From Dehalococcoidia bacterium (GTDB lineage: Bacteria; Chloroflexota; Dehalococcoidia; Dehalococcoidales; RBG-16-60-22): a stretch of DNA of 6,761 bases. The notes below the pieces were generated by a model, which did not search any database, was not told the DNA's origin, and worked only from the letters and a program-made list of their open reading frames with translations. Made by a program: the position numbers and the translations under genes. Shown here piece by piece: positions 1 to 5,995 of this stretch (within the stretch, counting starts at the first letter, position 1; each line of letters starts with the position of its first letter). The DNA is taken from assembly GCA_013202615.1 (NCBI GenBank), contig JABMRL010000201.1:1-6761 (forward strand). Direction: 5' to 3'.

Positions 1-1007
1 ACTTTGAGAATAGCGACCCGACCGTTAATATCCGGGCGGTCCAGAATCACCCTGCGGTCAAAACGACCGGGCCTCAGAAGCGCCGGGTCAAGAATGTCCG
101 GTCGGTTGGAAGCCGCCATGACAATCACGCTGGTACTGGTATCAAAGCCATCCATCTCCACCAAAATCTGGTTGAGGGTCTGCTCCCTCTCGTCATGACT
201 GCCGCCCAGTCCTGAACCGCGGTGTCGTCCCACCGCGTCAATCTCATCAATGAAGATGATACAGGGCGCATTGCGTTTCGCCTGGTCAAAGAGGTCGCGC
301 ACCCTTGAAGCGCCAACGCCAACAAACATCTCCACGAACTCACTGCCGCTAATCGAGAAGAAAGGCACATCAGCTTCGCCGGCTACCGCTCTCGCCATCA
401 GTGTCTTGCCCGTACCCGGAGGACCGACGAGCAACACCCCTTTCGGGATACGCGCACCCAGCGCCTCGAACTTTTCCCTCGACTTAAGGAATTCCACCAC
501 TTCCAGCAGTTCCTGCTTGGCTTCTTCCACGCCGGCCACATCGCCAAAGGTCACCGTGGGCCGGTTAGCCGGGAAGAGGCGGGCACGGCTCCGACCAAAA
601 CTCATTGCCTGGTTATTTGCCCCTCTTGCCTGGCGGAAAAGGAAGAACAGCAGACCGCCGAAGATAATGAGCGGCAGGAAATTCAACATCAGGCTGCCCC
701 AGTTGATGCCTGACGACCCTTTGATATTCACCACGATGCCTTCAAGGTTCAGCTCCTCAATTTCATAGATGCTGGCGTTGCTTTCCTTGAATGCCCGTAG
801 CTCGGTATCATCAGTCGTGGTGATAAGCAGCAGGTCGTCCTCCACCGTTATCTCGGTGATTTCCTTGCTCTGCGACATGGCGATTACCTCACTGAGGGGT
901 ACTTCCTCAGGTTTGTTCGCCGATGGTAGCAGATAGGAGAACAACGCCACCGCCGCCAACAGGATGGCGATATAAATCAAGCCGCTCCTTTTCCAGTTAG
1001 GTTTCAC
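1..1007 (-). CDS. ftsH: ATP-dependent zinc metalloprotease FtsH, N-terminal 335 residues (3' end outside window)
   Basis: FtsH is a membrane-anchored AAA+ protease that unfolds and degrades misfolded membrane proteins and short-lived regulators as a hexamer. Visible in order: a short basic N-terminus, a first membrane segment (about residues 9-28), an extracytoplasmic domain (about 29-106), a second membrane segment (about 107-125), then the AAA+ domain. That domain shows Walker A GPPGTGKT (195-202), the pore loop FVG (228-230), Walker B IIFIDEID (250-257) and the second region of homology ending in RPGRFDRR (312-319). The zinc-protease domain with HExxH lies beyond the left edge, so catalysis cannot be checked here. 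The start is GTG at 1007, chosen because AGGAG (minus strand, 1014-1018) sits 6 nt upstream and the N-terminus then begins right before the membrane segment. It follows the endonuclease IV-like gene on the same strand after 95 nt and has its own likely promoter. No frameshift is seen. Confidence 0.97.
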   Translation of the reverse strand, partial: MKPNWKRSGLIYIAILLAAVALFSYLLPSANKPEEVPLSEVIAMSQSKEITEITVEDDLLLITTTDDTELRAFKESNASIYEIEELNLEGIVVNIKGSSGINWGSLMLNFLPLIIFGGLLFFLFRQARGANNQAMSFGRSRARLFPANRPTVTFGDVAGVEEAKQELLEVVEFLKSREKFEALGARIPKGVLLVGPPGTGKTLMARAVAGEADVPFFSISGSEFVEMFVGVGASRVRDLFDQAKRNAPCIIFIDEIDAVGRHRGSGLGGSHDEREQTLNQILVEMDGFDTSTSVIVMAASNRPDILDPALLRPGRFDRRVILDRPDINGRVAILK

Positions 1008-1044
1008 GCTTCACTCCTGACATTATCTCTATTGAACCATCCTA

Positions 1045-1073
1045 ATTATACCATAATATGCCATATACCATAA
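1045..1073 (-). promoter_or_regulatory. Probable ftsH promoter with extended -10
   Basis: Read on the minus strand, a perfect TATAAT (1050-1045) is preceded by TGG, giving an extended -10 (TGn TATAAT). The hexamer 17 nt upstream, TTATGG (1073-1068), is a poor -35, which fits an extended -10 promoter. The predicted transcript start is near 1038, leaving a leader of about 30 nt that includes the AGGAG ribosome site. The promoter is built into a 17-bp tandem duplication. No experimental support; called by eye. Confidence 0.6.
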
Positions 1074-1081
1074 TATGCCAT
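1047..1081. repeat. Exact tandem duplication of a 17-bp unit upstream of ftsH
   Basis: The unit ATACCATAATATGCCAT occurs twice with no gap (1048-1064 and 1065-1081), and the T at 1047 extends the periodicity by one base. On the minus strand each copy contains GGCATATTATGG. The copy nearer ftsH supplies the TGG and part of the TATAAT of the predicted promoter, and the distal copy covers the -35 region. It may be a duplicated regulator site or simple replication slippage; the sequence alone does not decide. Confidence 0.9.
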
Positions 1082-1102
1082 AACGTTTTCCGCTACTGGC
1101 AA

Positions 1103-1930
1103 TTACAGGCCCTTATAGACAGCCTGCAGCCGCAGCGCATCTTCCTCAAGGTTTGGGCTTTCACATATCAGCATACCTTTGACATTGTAATCCTTCAGTA
1201 CGCCGAGCAGTTCCATATACTTGAAATCAGACTCTTCCAGATTGAGGTGGTTCAGTTCGCCCTTTTGACCGTAGTTAATACCGGAAACGTGAATATGCAT
1301 GTTTTCCAGTGCCTCATCTCCCAGACGCTGCCTCAACTGGAGCAGGACAGCCTCAAATTCGGGATAGGAATTGAATTTCCCGGTACGGGCGTGCCAGTGA
1401 GAAAAGTCAATGCAGGGTGATACCCCTTTAAGTCCGGCGCTGAGATTCACCAGCTCCTCAATGGTGCCAAGCTGGCTGCTTTTCCCGGTTACCTCCGGTC
1501 TGATACATATCCGGATATTCTCACGCTCAAGCTGGCTCAGTACTTCATCAAGGTGTTGCCTCACCGTCTCGTAGACGGCTTCCGGCGGCTGCCCCATGTA
1601 AAATGCGGGGTGAAAAACCACGCTTTCCGCATGACAGAGAGCAGCGATGCGCGCCGCCTGCAGAATACGACCCTGGCTGGCCCTTACCTTCTCGATATCC
1701 TGCGAATTCAGGTTTATATAATAGGGAGCGTGGGCCGACAATCTCACCCCGGTGCGGACTGCCACCTCACCCACCAGCCGGGCTGCCGTCTCCCTCATCT
1801 TCACTCCCCGCACAAACTCAATCTCCATGCAGCCCAGCCCCAGCTCCACAATACGCTCAATGCCGCCAACGGTTGATGGTGTCCAGGTACTGCGAGGTGC
1901 TCCTGCCGTTCCGAAGAGCAAGCCGGTCAT
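1103..1930 (-). CDS. Endonuclease IV / xylose isomerase-like TIM-barrel protein (AP endonuclease family 2)
   Basis: A 275-residue protein of the size and motif order of the AP endonuclease family 2 / sugar isomerase-like TIM barrels, whose DNA-repair members (Nfo) cut at abasic sites using three metal ions. Residues matching the Nfo metal-ligand pattern are visible in order: AHAPYYINL (His67), VFHPAF (His107), RPEVTG (Glu146), CIDFSHWHA (Asp175, His178), MHIHVSG (His212/214), NHLNL (His228) and ICESPN (Glu257). Several motifs differ from classical Nfo (for example no ENTAGQG-like stretch at Glu146), so a sugar-phosphate isomerase role is an alternative. The start is the ATG at 1930; an in-frame ATG at 2059 is rejected because it would translate the tRNA. 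An AGGGGA lies 10 nt upstream of the chosen ATG. The gene begins 26 nt after the tRNA-Thr and is probably transcribed with it. Family call is firm; exact function is not. Confidence 0.85.
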   Translation of the reverse strand: MTGLLFGTAGAPRSTWTPSTVGGIERIVELGLGCMEIEFVRGVKMRETAARLVGEVAVRTGVRLSAHAPYYINLNSQDIEKVRASQGRILQAARIAALCHAESVVFHPAFYMGQPPEAVYETVRQHLDEVLSQLERENIRICIRPEVTGKSSQLGTIEELVNLSAGLKGVSPCIDFSHWHARTGKFNSYPEFEAVLLQLRQRLGDEALENMHIHVSGINYGQKGELNHLNLEESDFKYMELLGVLKDYNVKGMLICESPNLEEDALRLQAVYKGL

Positions 1931-1956
1931 TCTCGTTCCATCCCCTAAAATCACCG

Positions 1957-2028
1957 AGCCAGCGGACAGATTCGAACTGTCGACCAGCGGTTTACGAAAC
2001 CGCTGCTCTACCCCTGAGCTACGCTGGC
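1957..2028 (-). tRNA. trnT: tRNA-Thr (anticodon CGU)
   Basis: A complete 72-nt cloverleaf on the minus strand. The 7-bp acceptor stem GCCAGCG/CGCTGGC is fully paired; the D stem is GCTC/GAGC; the anticodon stem GCGGT/ACCGC encloses the loop TTCGTAA with anticodon CGT, reading ACG threonine codons. The variable loop is 5 nt (TGGTC), and the T arm is GACAG-TTCGAAT-CTGTC. The discriminator base is U. The 3' CCA is not encoded, since the next bases are CGG, so it must be added by tRNA nucleotidyltransferase. Assigned by hand folding. Confidence 0.95.
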
Positions 2029-2037
2029 CCAAGGCAA

Positions 2038-2066
2038 AGTATAACATAAATACAGTCACAGATTAA
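2038..2066 (-). promoter_or_regulatory. Probable promoter of tRNA-Thr and the downstream endonuclease IV-like gene
   Basis: On the minus strand TATACT (2043-2038) is preceded by TGT, an extended -10. TTAATC (2066-2061), 17 nt upstream, is a weak -35. The predicted transcript start is about 2-4 nt before the tRNA 5' end at 2028, which is what a tRNA promoter should give. No terminator is seen between the tRNA and the endonuclease IV-like gene, so the same promoter may serve both. Confidence 0.6.
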
Positions 2067-2101
2067 ATTTGGTTTTTAAGCTGATAGAGAGGCCCGTAGG
2101 T

Positions 2102-2131
2102 TTGACACATGAGAAAGGGCAATGCTATGAT
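2102..2131 (+). promoter_or_regulatory. Strong-looking promoter of the M42 peptidase gene
   Basis: A perfect TTGACA (2102-2107), an 18-nt spacer and TATGAT (2126-2131) preceded by TGC, so it combines a consensus -35 with an extended -10. The expected start of transcription is near 2138, giving a leader of about 43 nt. It is divergent from the tRNA-Thr promoter; the two -35 boxes are 35 bp apart. Confidence 0.7.
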
Positions 2132-2180
2132 TTCTTCTTGGTAGTCAACTTTATATTAATTATTAGGAAAGAGTGCGGTC

Positions 2181-3212
2181 ATGATTAACGATTTGGTCTA
2201 TGAACTGGTTCAGATTCCCGGTCCCATCGGCTTTGAAGGTCGGGTAGCCAATCGGCTCCAGGAGCTACTTAAAGACCTCGTTGATGAGATTTACATTGAT
2301 AAGATAGGTAATCTCATCGCCAGGAAGAAAGGGACGGAGGGCAAGCGTTCGCTGGCGCTGGTTGCACACTTGGACCAGGTCAGCATGGTGGTGATGAAAG
2401 TCGATGAGTTTGTCTGGTTTGACAAGATAGGCTGGATTGACTTTGGCAATCTGCCCGGTACCCCGGTGCTCATACTAGGTGCCGAGCGGGATGTCCCCGG
2501 CGTTGTCTGTGCCAGCAGCACCGTTGGCAGCCGTGAAACAGGCACCCTGTGGATAGACGTTGGCGACCGGCAGGAGTTCGTCTCGGTGGGTGACCCTATT
2601 ATCTTCGACTGTCCGCCGCGCTGGCTTGACGATAGCAAAACGATACTGGCGAGTCAATCCATTGATGACCGGGTGGGCTGCGCCGTCCTCGTCGAGCTAG
2701 CCCGAAAGCTGACCAAGCCCCCAAAGCATGACATCTATTTCGTTGGCTCGGTTCAGGAGGAGATAGGCAGCTTTGGCGTCAGGCATTTTCTACGGCAGGT
2801 AACGCCCGACTGGTTCATTGCCCTGGACACCGGCTTCGCCCAGGATGCCAAACCCGATATCCAGCGCACGGTCCCGATGCGCACCGGACTGGGCGTGCGC
2901 CGACTCGCCTTCACCCAGCCTGCGACCCCCTACCCCGCCAAAGTCAATTTCGCCAGCCCCCGTTTGAACCAGCTTTTGATGGACGCGGCTAAAAAACTGA
3001 ATATCCCGTTCCACGTTGACGTAAGCACCGGGATTTGGTCCGACCATAACATTGCGTACGAGGTGAACCCGGATATTGAGTCGACTTTCATGTTTGTGGC
3101 GGCCCGGAGGTACAGCCACTCCCCAACCGAAGTGGCCGACCTGAGCAACGCCGAACGAGCGGTGGATGTCCTTTACCAGGCAATTGCCGATATGGGCAGC
3201 TGGAACGAGTGA
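2181..3212 (+). CDS. M42 family metallopeptidase (glutamyl/deblocking aminopeptidase type)
   Basis: M42 peptidases are cytoplasmic di-metal aminopeptidases, often large dodecameric (TET) particles, that trim peptides from the N-terminus. This 343-residue protein is the usual length and shows the family's metal and catalytic motifs in order: VAHLDQV (His63, Asp65), SIDDRVGC (160-167), VQEEIGSFG (Glu193 and Glu194, general base and ligand), ALDTG (Asp216) and YSHSPTEV (His313). N-terminal PGPIGFEG (13-20) resembles the family's usual start region. No signal peptide or membrane segment is visible, so it should be cytoplasmic. The ATG at 2181 is preceded by AGGAAAGAG (2165-2173). It has its own promoter and no gene shares its operon upstream. 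The specificity (acidic, hydrophobic, or a glucanase-like label sometimes given to the family) cannot be read from sequence. A relation to the downstream 2-oxoacid genes is not evident. Confidence 0.92.
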   Translation: MINDLVYELVQIPGPIGFEGRVANRLQELLKDLVDEIYIDKIGNLIARKKGTEGKRSLALVAHLDQVSMVVMKVDEFVWFDKIGWIDFGNLPGTPVLILGAERDVPGVVCASSTVGSRETGTLWIDVGDRQEFVSVGDPIIFDCPPRWLDDSKTILASQSIDDRVGCAVLVELARKLTKPPKHDIYFVGSVQEEIGSFGVRHFLRQVTPDWFIALDTGFAQDAKPDIQRTVPMRTGLGVRRLAFTQPATPYPAKVNFASPRLNQLLMDAAKKLNIPFHVDVSTGIWSDHNIAYEVNPDIESTFMFVAARRYSHSPTEVADLSNAERAVDVLYQAIADMGSWNE

Positions 3213-3297
3213 ACAGAGATGGCGAAGACAGGGCTGTTCTGGAAGAGATGTGCCTTTTTTCGAACGCGACTCTTTTCAGGTGGAACTGTCTTACAGG

Positions 3298-3326
3298 TTA
3301 ATGATTAATCAGTAGTGTGCTATAAC
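3298..3326 (+). promoter_or_regulatory. Probable promoter of the DUF2148-dehydrogenase-acoX-E2 run
   Basis: TATAAC (3321-3326) is preceded by TGC, giving an extended -10; TTAATG (3298-3303), 17 nt upstream, is a weak -35. Transcription would start near 3333, leaving a leader of about 40 nt before the ATG at 3375. The spacer contains a 10-bp perfect palindrome, so repression or activation at this promoter is plausible. No convincing terminator separates it from the peptidase gene, so read-through could also contribute. Confidence 0.5.
3302..3311. promoter_or_regulatory. Candidate operator: 10-bp perfect palindrome between -35 and -10
   Basis: TGATTAATCA is a perfect inverted repeat lying in the spacer of the predicted promoter, a classic place for a dimeric repressor to block RNA polymerase. 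The symmetry does not extend beyond 10 bp, and an A/T-rich palindrome of this size can occur by chance, so the role is only inferred. It does not fit the FNR-type spacing. Confidence 0.35.
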
Positions 3327-3355
3327 TGTCAGATAGGCAAAAGCGGAAGGTATAC

Positions 3356-3364
3356 GGGAGGGAG
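3356..3364 (+). promoter_or_regulatory. Ribosome binding site deciding the DUF2148 start
   Basis: GGGAGGGAG ends 10 nt before the ATG at 3375. The in-frame GTG at 3315 has no such purine run upstream and lies within the predicted promoter, so 3375 is preferred. Confidence 0.7.
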
Positions 3365-3374
3365 ATTACTAACG

Positions 3375-3941
3375 ATGTCGATAGATTCAAACGAAGCGGA
3401 AAAGGATGGAATTCTGACTGCCGCCAAACTGATGGCGGTCAGTGTCCGCACCGCCCCTAAAACGAGGGGGCTTGACTCGGTTAAAACGCTTATTCTGCAC
3501 AAACGGGAAGAGCTGGAAAAGCTGGCCGTAACCATGGAGGAAATCTCCCGCCAGGACCCGGAAAGGCTCGCCTTCTTCAAACGAAATGCCCAGGATGTCA
3601 GGCAATCTTCCGTGGTGCTGGTCATCGGTGTGACCGGTGAGCCAAAACGAATCGAATCACCACTGAACTGCGGTGCCTGCGGCATAGACTGCCCGGCAAT
3701 GGTGAAGGCAAAAAAGAGAGACCAGGGCATGATGCGCGGCCCGATGTGCCACATGCAGAGCATCGACCTGGGCATCGCGCTCGGCGTCGCGGTGAAGGCC
3801 GCCAGCGATTTCGGCATAGACAATCGTATGATGTACACCATCGGCGCCGCCGCCCGGAGAAACAAGCTCATGGATGTCGACCTCGCCATCGGGATTCCGT
3901 TCTCGGCGACGGGCAAAAACCTTTACTTCACGGGTCGATAA
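3375..3941 (+). CDS. DUF2148 ferredoxin-like four-cysteine protein
   Basis: A 188-residue soluble protein that matches the DUF2148 family, annotated as containing a ferredoxin-like domain. The N-terminal ILTAAKLMAVSVRTAPKTRG (13-32) is the family's signature start. The cysteine set is NCGACGIDC (Cys99, Cys102, Cys106) plus MCHMQ (Cys125), a CxxCxxxC...C arrangement suited to an iron-sulfur cluster. The C-terminus carries DLGIALGVAVKAAS (131-144), a MYTIGAAA stretch (153-160) and the GIPFSATGKNLYF ending (173-185). The biochemical function of the family is not known to me; cluster binding is inferred from the cysteines. The start was set by the GGGAGGGAG ribosome site. It is the first gene of the run and is followed by the dehydrogenase after 45 nt, suggesting shared transcription. 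No membrane segment or signal peptide is seen. Confidence 0.85.
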   Translation: MSIDSNEAEKDGILTAAKLMAVSVRTAPKTRGLDSVKTLILHKREELEKLAVTMEEISRQDPERLAFFKRNAQDVRQSSVVLVIGVTGEPKRIESPLNCGACGIDCPAMVKAKKRDQGMMRGPMCHMQSIDLGIALGVAVKAASDFGIDNRMMYTIGAAARRNKLMDVDLAIGIPFSATGKNLYFTGR

Positions 3942-3986
3942 GCGTACAAACCCGGATAAAATCATATTAGACTGCAGGAGGTAAAA

Positions 3987-4961
3987 ATGCCCAAGGTCTT
4001 TATTACCCGAAGGATAAGCCCGGAGGCCATTGCTTTGCTCAAGCAACATGCCGAGGTCGGTGCCTGGCAAGGGGAAGAAGCACTGAGTCGCGAGGAGCTT
4101 TTCCGAAACATTGCCGATGCCGACGGCTTGGTTGTCTGGCAGGATAAGATAGACGGTGAGTTCTTAGACCATGCACCAAAGCTGAAAGTTGCTGCCCAGC
4201 GTGCCATCGGCTTCGACCTTATAGATATCGAGGAATGCGCCCGGAGAGGCGTCCGGGTGAGCAACGCACCCAGCGGTGTTGACGACAGCACCGCCGATTT
4301 TGCCATTGCCCTGCTGCTGGCCTCGGCCCGACAGCTTGTGGAAGCGGTCAACACGACCATGAACGGGGGCTGGCAGAGATTCGGCCCCATGGAGAGCCCG
4401 TACCTCGGCCATGACGTTTACGAGCAAACACTGGGCATAGTCGGACTGGGAAGGATAGGCACGAAAGTTGCCCGGCGGGCGCGCGGCTTCGACATGAAGA
4501 TTCTCTACCATGACATCGTGCGCAGCCCGCTGGAAAAAGAGCTCGGTGTCGAGTATGTCCCCGACCTGCACAAAATGCTGGGCATGGCCGATTACATCAG
4601 CATCCACGTACCGCTGAACAATGAGACCAGACACCTGATTGGCGCCAGGGAATTTGCCGTCATGAAACCAACGGCGATACTGGTCAACAGCGCCCGGGGA
4701 GGACTGGTCGACCCGAAAGCACTGTACGAAGCTCTGAAGAGCAAAAAGATACACGCTGCGGCAATCGATGTTACCGAGATTGAGCCCATAGAGCCCGATG
4801 ACCCGCTGCTCACGCTGGATAACATCATCATCGCCCCGCACATCGCCGGCGCCTCGGCGCTGTCACGGGTGAAGATGGACGTGCTGGCAGCGGAAAACGT
4901 CATTGCGGCACTGGCGGGCAAGCCGATGCCCAGCTGTGTCAACTGCCATTTAATTAAATAA
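3987..4961 (+). CDS. D-isomer specific 2-hydroxyacid dehydrogenase
   Basis: A 324-residue NAD(P)-dependent enzyme that interconverts a D-2-hydroxyacid and its 2-oxoacid. The substrate-binding half is split around a Rossmann domain with the dinucleotide motif GLGRIG (153-158) and Asp176 at the end of the following strand (ILYHD), which favours NAD over NADP. The catalytic triad is recognisable: Arg237 in SARGG, Glu266 in DVTEIEP and His285 in APHIAG. Length and motif order are typical of the glyoxylate/hydroxypyruvate reductase, phosphoglycerate dehydrogenase and D-lactate dehydrogenase superfamily; no ACT regulatory domain follows, so classical long-form SerA is unlikely. The ATG at 3987 has a textbook AGGAGGT (3976-3982). 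It sits between the DUF2148 gene and acoX (23 nt gap). The actual substrate is not determined; the context suggests a hydroxyacid connected to a 2-oxoacid dehydrogenase complex. Confidence 0.93.
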   Translation: MPKVFITRRISPEAIALLKQHAEVGAWQGEEALSREELFRNIADADGLVVWQDKIDGEFLDHAPKLKVAAQRAIGFDLIDIEECARRGVRVSNAPSGVDDSTADFAIALLLASARQLVEAVNTTMNGGWQRFGPMESPYLGHDVYEQTLGIVGLGRIGTKVARRARGFDMKILYHDIVRSPLEKELGVEYVPDLHKMLGMADYISIHVPLNNETRHLIGAREFAVMKPTAILVNSARGGLVDPKALYEALKSKKIHAAAIDVTEIEPIEPDDPLLTLDNIIIAPHIAGASALSRVKMDVLAAENVIAALAGKPMPSCVNCHLIK

Positions 4962-4984
4962 GCGGATTACACTGGGAAGGTTGT

Positions 4985-5977
4985 GTGGTAAGCAAAGTAG
5001 GTATAATTGCCAATCCGGCTTCCGGCAAGGATATCAGGCGACTTGTCGGCTACGCCAGCATAATGGACAACAACGAAAAGACCAGTCAGCTGCGCCGGAT
5101 TATTATGGGCGTTGACGCCATCGGGATTGATGAAATCCTGGTCATGCCCGATTACTACGGCCTCGGTGAGCGGGCCGTGGACGGTATCGGCAGAGAAAAG
5201 CTGAACGCCAGGTTCAGTGTACTTGATATGCCGATTAGCTATACCAGTGGAGACTCCACGCGGGCTGCGGCACTGATGGGTGAACAGGACGTGGGGTGCA
5301 TTGTTACCCTCGGCGGAGACGGCACCAACCGTGACGTGGCCAAGAAAAGCGGCGATATTCCACTGGTCCCGGTTTCTACCGGCACCAACAATGTCTTTCC
5401 CGCGATGGTGGAAGCCACGACGGCCGGCATCGCCGCCGGTATAACCGCCAGGAAGTTACTTGATGACCAGGATGTAATCAAAATCCAGAAGCGCCTCGCC
5501 GTCATCAACGACGGACGGGAGATTGACATGGCTTTAATTGACGTGGTAGTGTTGAACCAGTTATTCACCGGCGCCCGGGCCATCTGGGAGCTATCGGAAA
5601 TTCGGCAGATAATCTGTACCAGAGCCGAACCAATCAATTTAGGCATGACAGCCATCGGGGGTAATATACACCCCATCGGTCCTGATGACGCTCAGGGAAT
5701 GTACCTCAGACTGGGCAATGGCCATCTCAAGGTAAAAGCAGCCGTGCTGCCCGGCGTTGTCCAGGAAGTCGGAATCCAGGAATGGAAACTGCTTGAACCC
5801 GGCGATGAAGTGATGGTGAACCATAAACCTTCGGTTATCGCGCTGGATGGAGAACGAGAGCTCACGGTCAAGGATACCGACGAGGTTAAAATCCGGCTTC
5901 AACTTGATGGCCCACCGGTAGTCGATATCGAAAAAACCGTCCGTGCGGCGGCCGAACAGGGCTTTTTCAGAAACTAA
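4985..5977 (+). CDS. acoX: AcoX-type ATP-NAD kinase-like protein
   Basis: A 330-residue protein resembling AcoX of acetoin dehydrogenase operons, a branch of the ATP-NAD kinase/diacylglycerol kinase fold whose precise reaction is unsettled. Visible motifs are IIANPASGKDIRRLV (7-21), the central FDN-like segment here SIMDNNEK (25-32), MPDYYGLG (54-61), the nucleotide-binding TLGGDGTNRDVAK (108-120), VSTGTNNVFPA (130-140) and ALDGERE (286-292). The GGDGT loop is the NAD kinase hallmark. The start is a GTG at 4985 with GGGAAGG (4974-4980) upstream; no nearer in-frame alternative fits as well. It lies 23 nt after the dehydrogenase and 18 nt before the E2 gene. Known AcoX genes sit beside acetoin dehydrogenase E1/E2 genes, so this neighbour pair agrees with the family's usual context, though E1 is not seen here. 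Assignment is by motif recognition, without a search. Confidence 0.85.
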   Translation: MVSKVGIIANPASGKDIRRLVGYASIMDNNEKTSQLRRIIMGVDAIGIDEILVMPDYYGLGERAVDGIGREKLNARFSVLDMPISYTSGDSTRAAALMGEQDVGCIVTLGGDGTNRDVAKKSGDIPLVPVSTGTNNVFPAMVEATTAGIAAGITARKLLDDQDVIKIQKRLAVINDGREIDMALIDVVVLNQLFTGARAIWELSEIRQIICTRAEPINLGMTAIGGNIHPIGPDDAQGMYLRLGNGHLKVKAAVLPGVVQEVGIQEWKLLEPGDEVMVNHKPSVIALDGERELTVKDTDEVKIRLQLDGPPVVDIEKTVRAAAEQGFFRN

Positions 5978-5995
5978 ATATCAGAGAGGGAAGAT

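Noticed and set aside
250..768. 172-codon open frame on the plus strand opposite ftsH
   Set aside because: It is the complement of the FtsH AAA+ region, whose Walker motifs are unmistakable; no ribosome site or family resemblance.
1931..2059. In-frame N-terminal extension of the endonuclease IV-like gene beginning at the ATG at 2059
   Set aside because: It would translate through the whole tRNA-Thr gene and its promoter; the ATG at 1930 fits family length better.
3229..3260. Possible terminator after the M42 peptidase gene (run of six T at 3255-3260)
   Set aside because: The only stem that can be drawn before the T run is about 5 bp with one wobble and a 17-nt loop, too weak to call.
3299..3313. 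FNR/CRP-type site at the palindrome
   Set aside because: The half-sites TGAT and ATCA are separated by 2 nt, not the spacing of FNR or CRP boxes, and the outer bases do not match.
3315..3374. Upstream GTG start adding 20 residues, including two cysteines, to the DUF2148 protein
   Set aside because: It overlaps the predicted -10 region and has no ribosome site; the ATG at 3375 has GGGAGGGAG upstream and gives the family's typical N-terminus.
3329..3916. 195-codon open frame on the minus strand opposite the DUF2148 gene
   Set aside because: The plus-strand frame has the ribosome site, conserved cysteines and operon context; the reverse frame is composition-driven.
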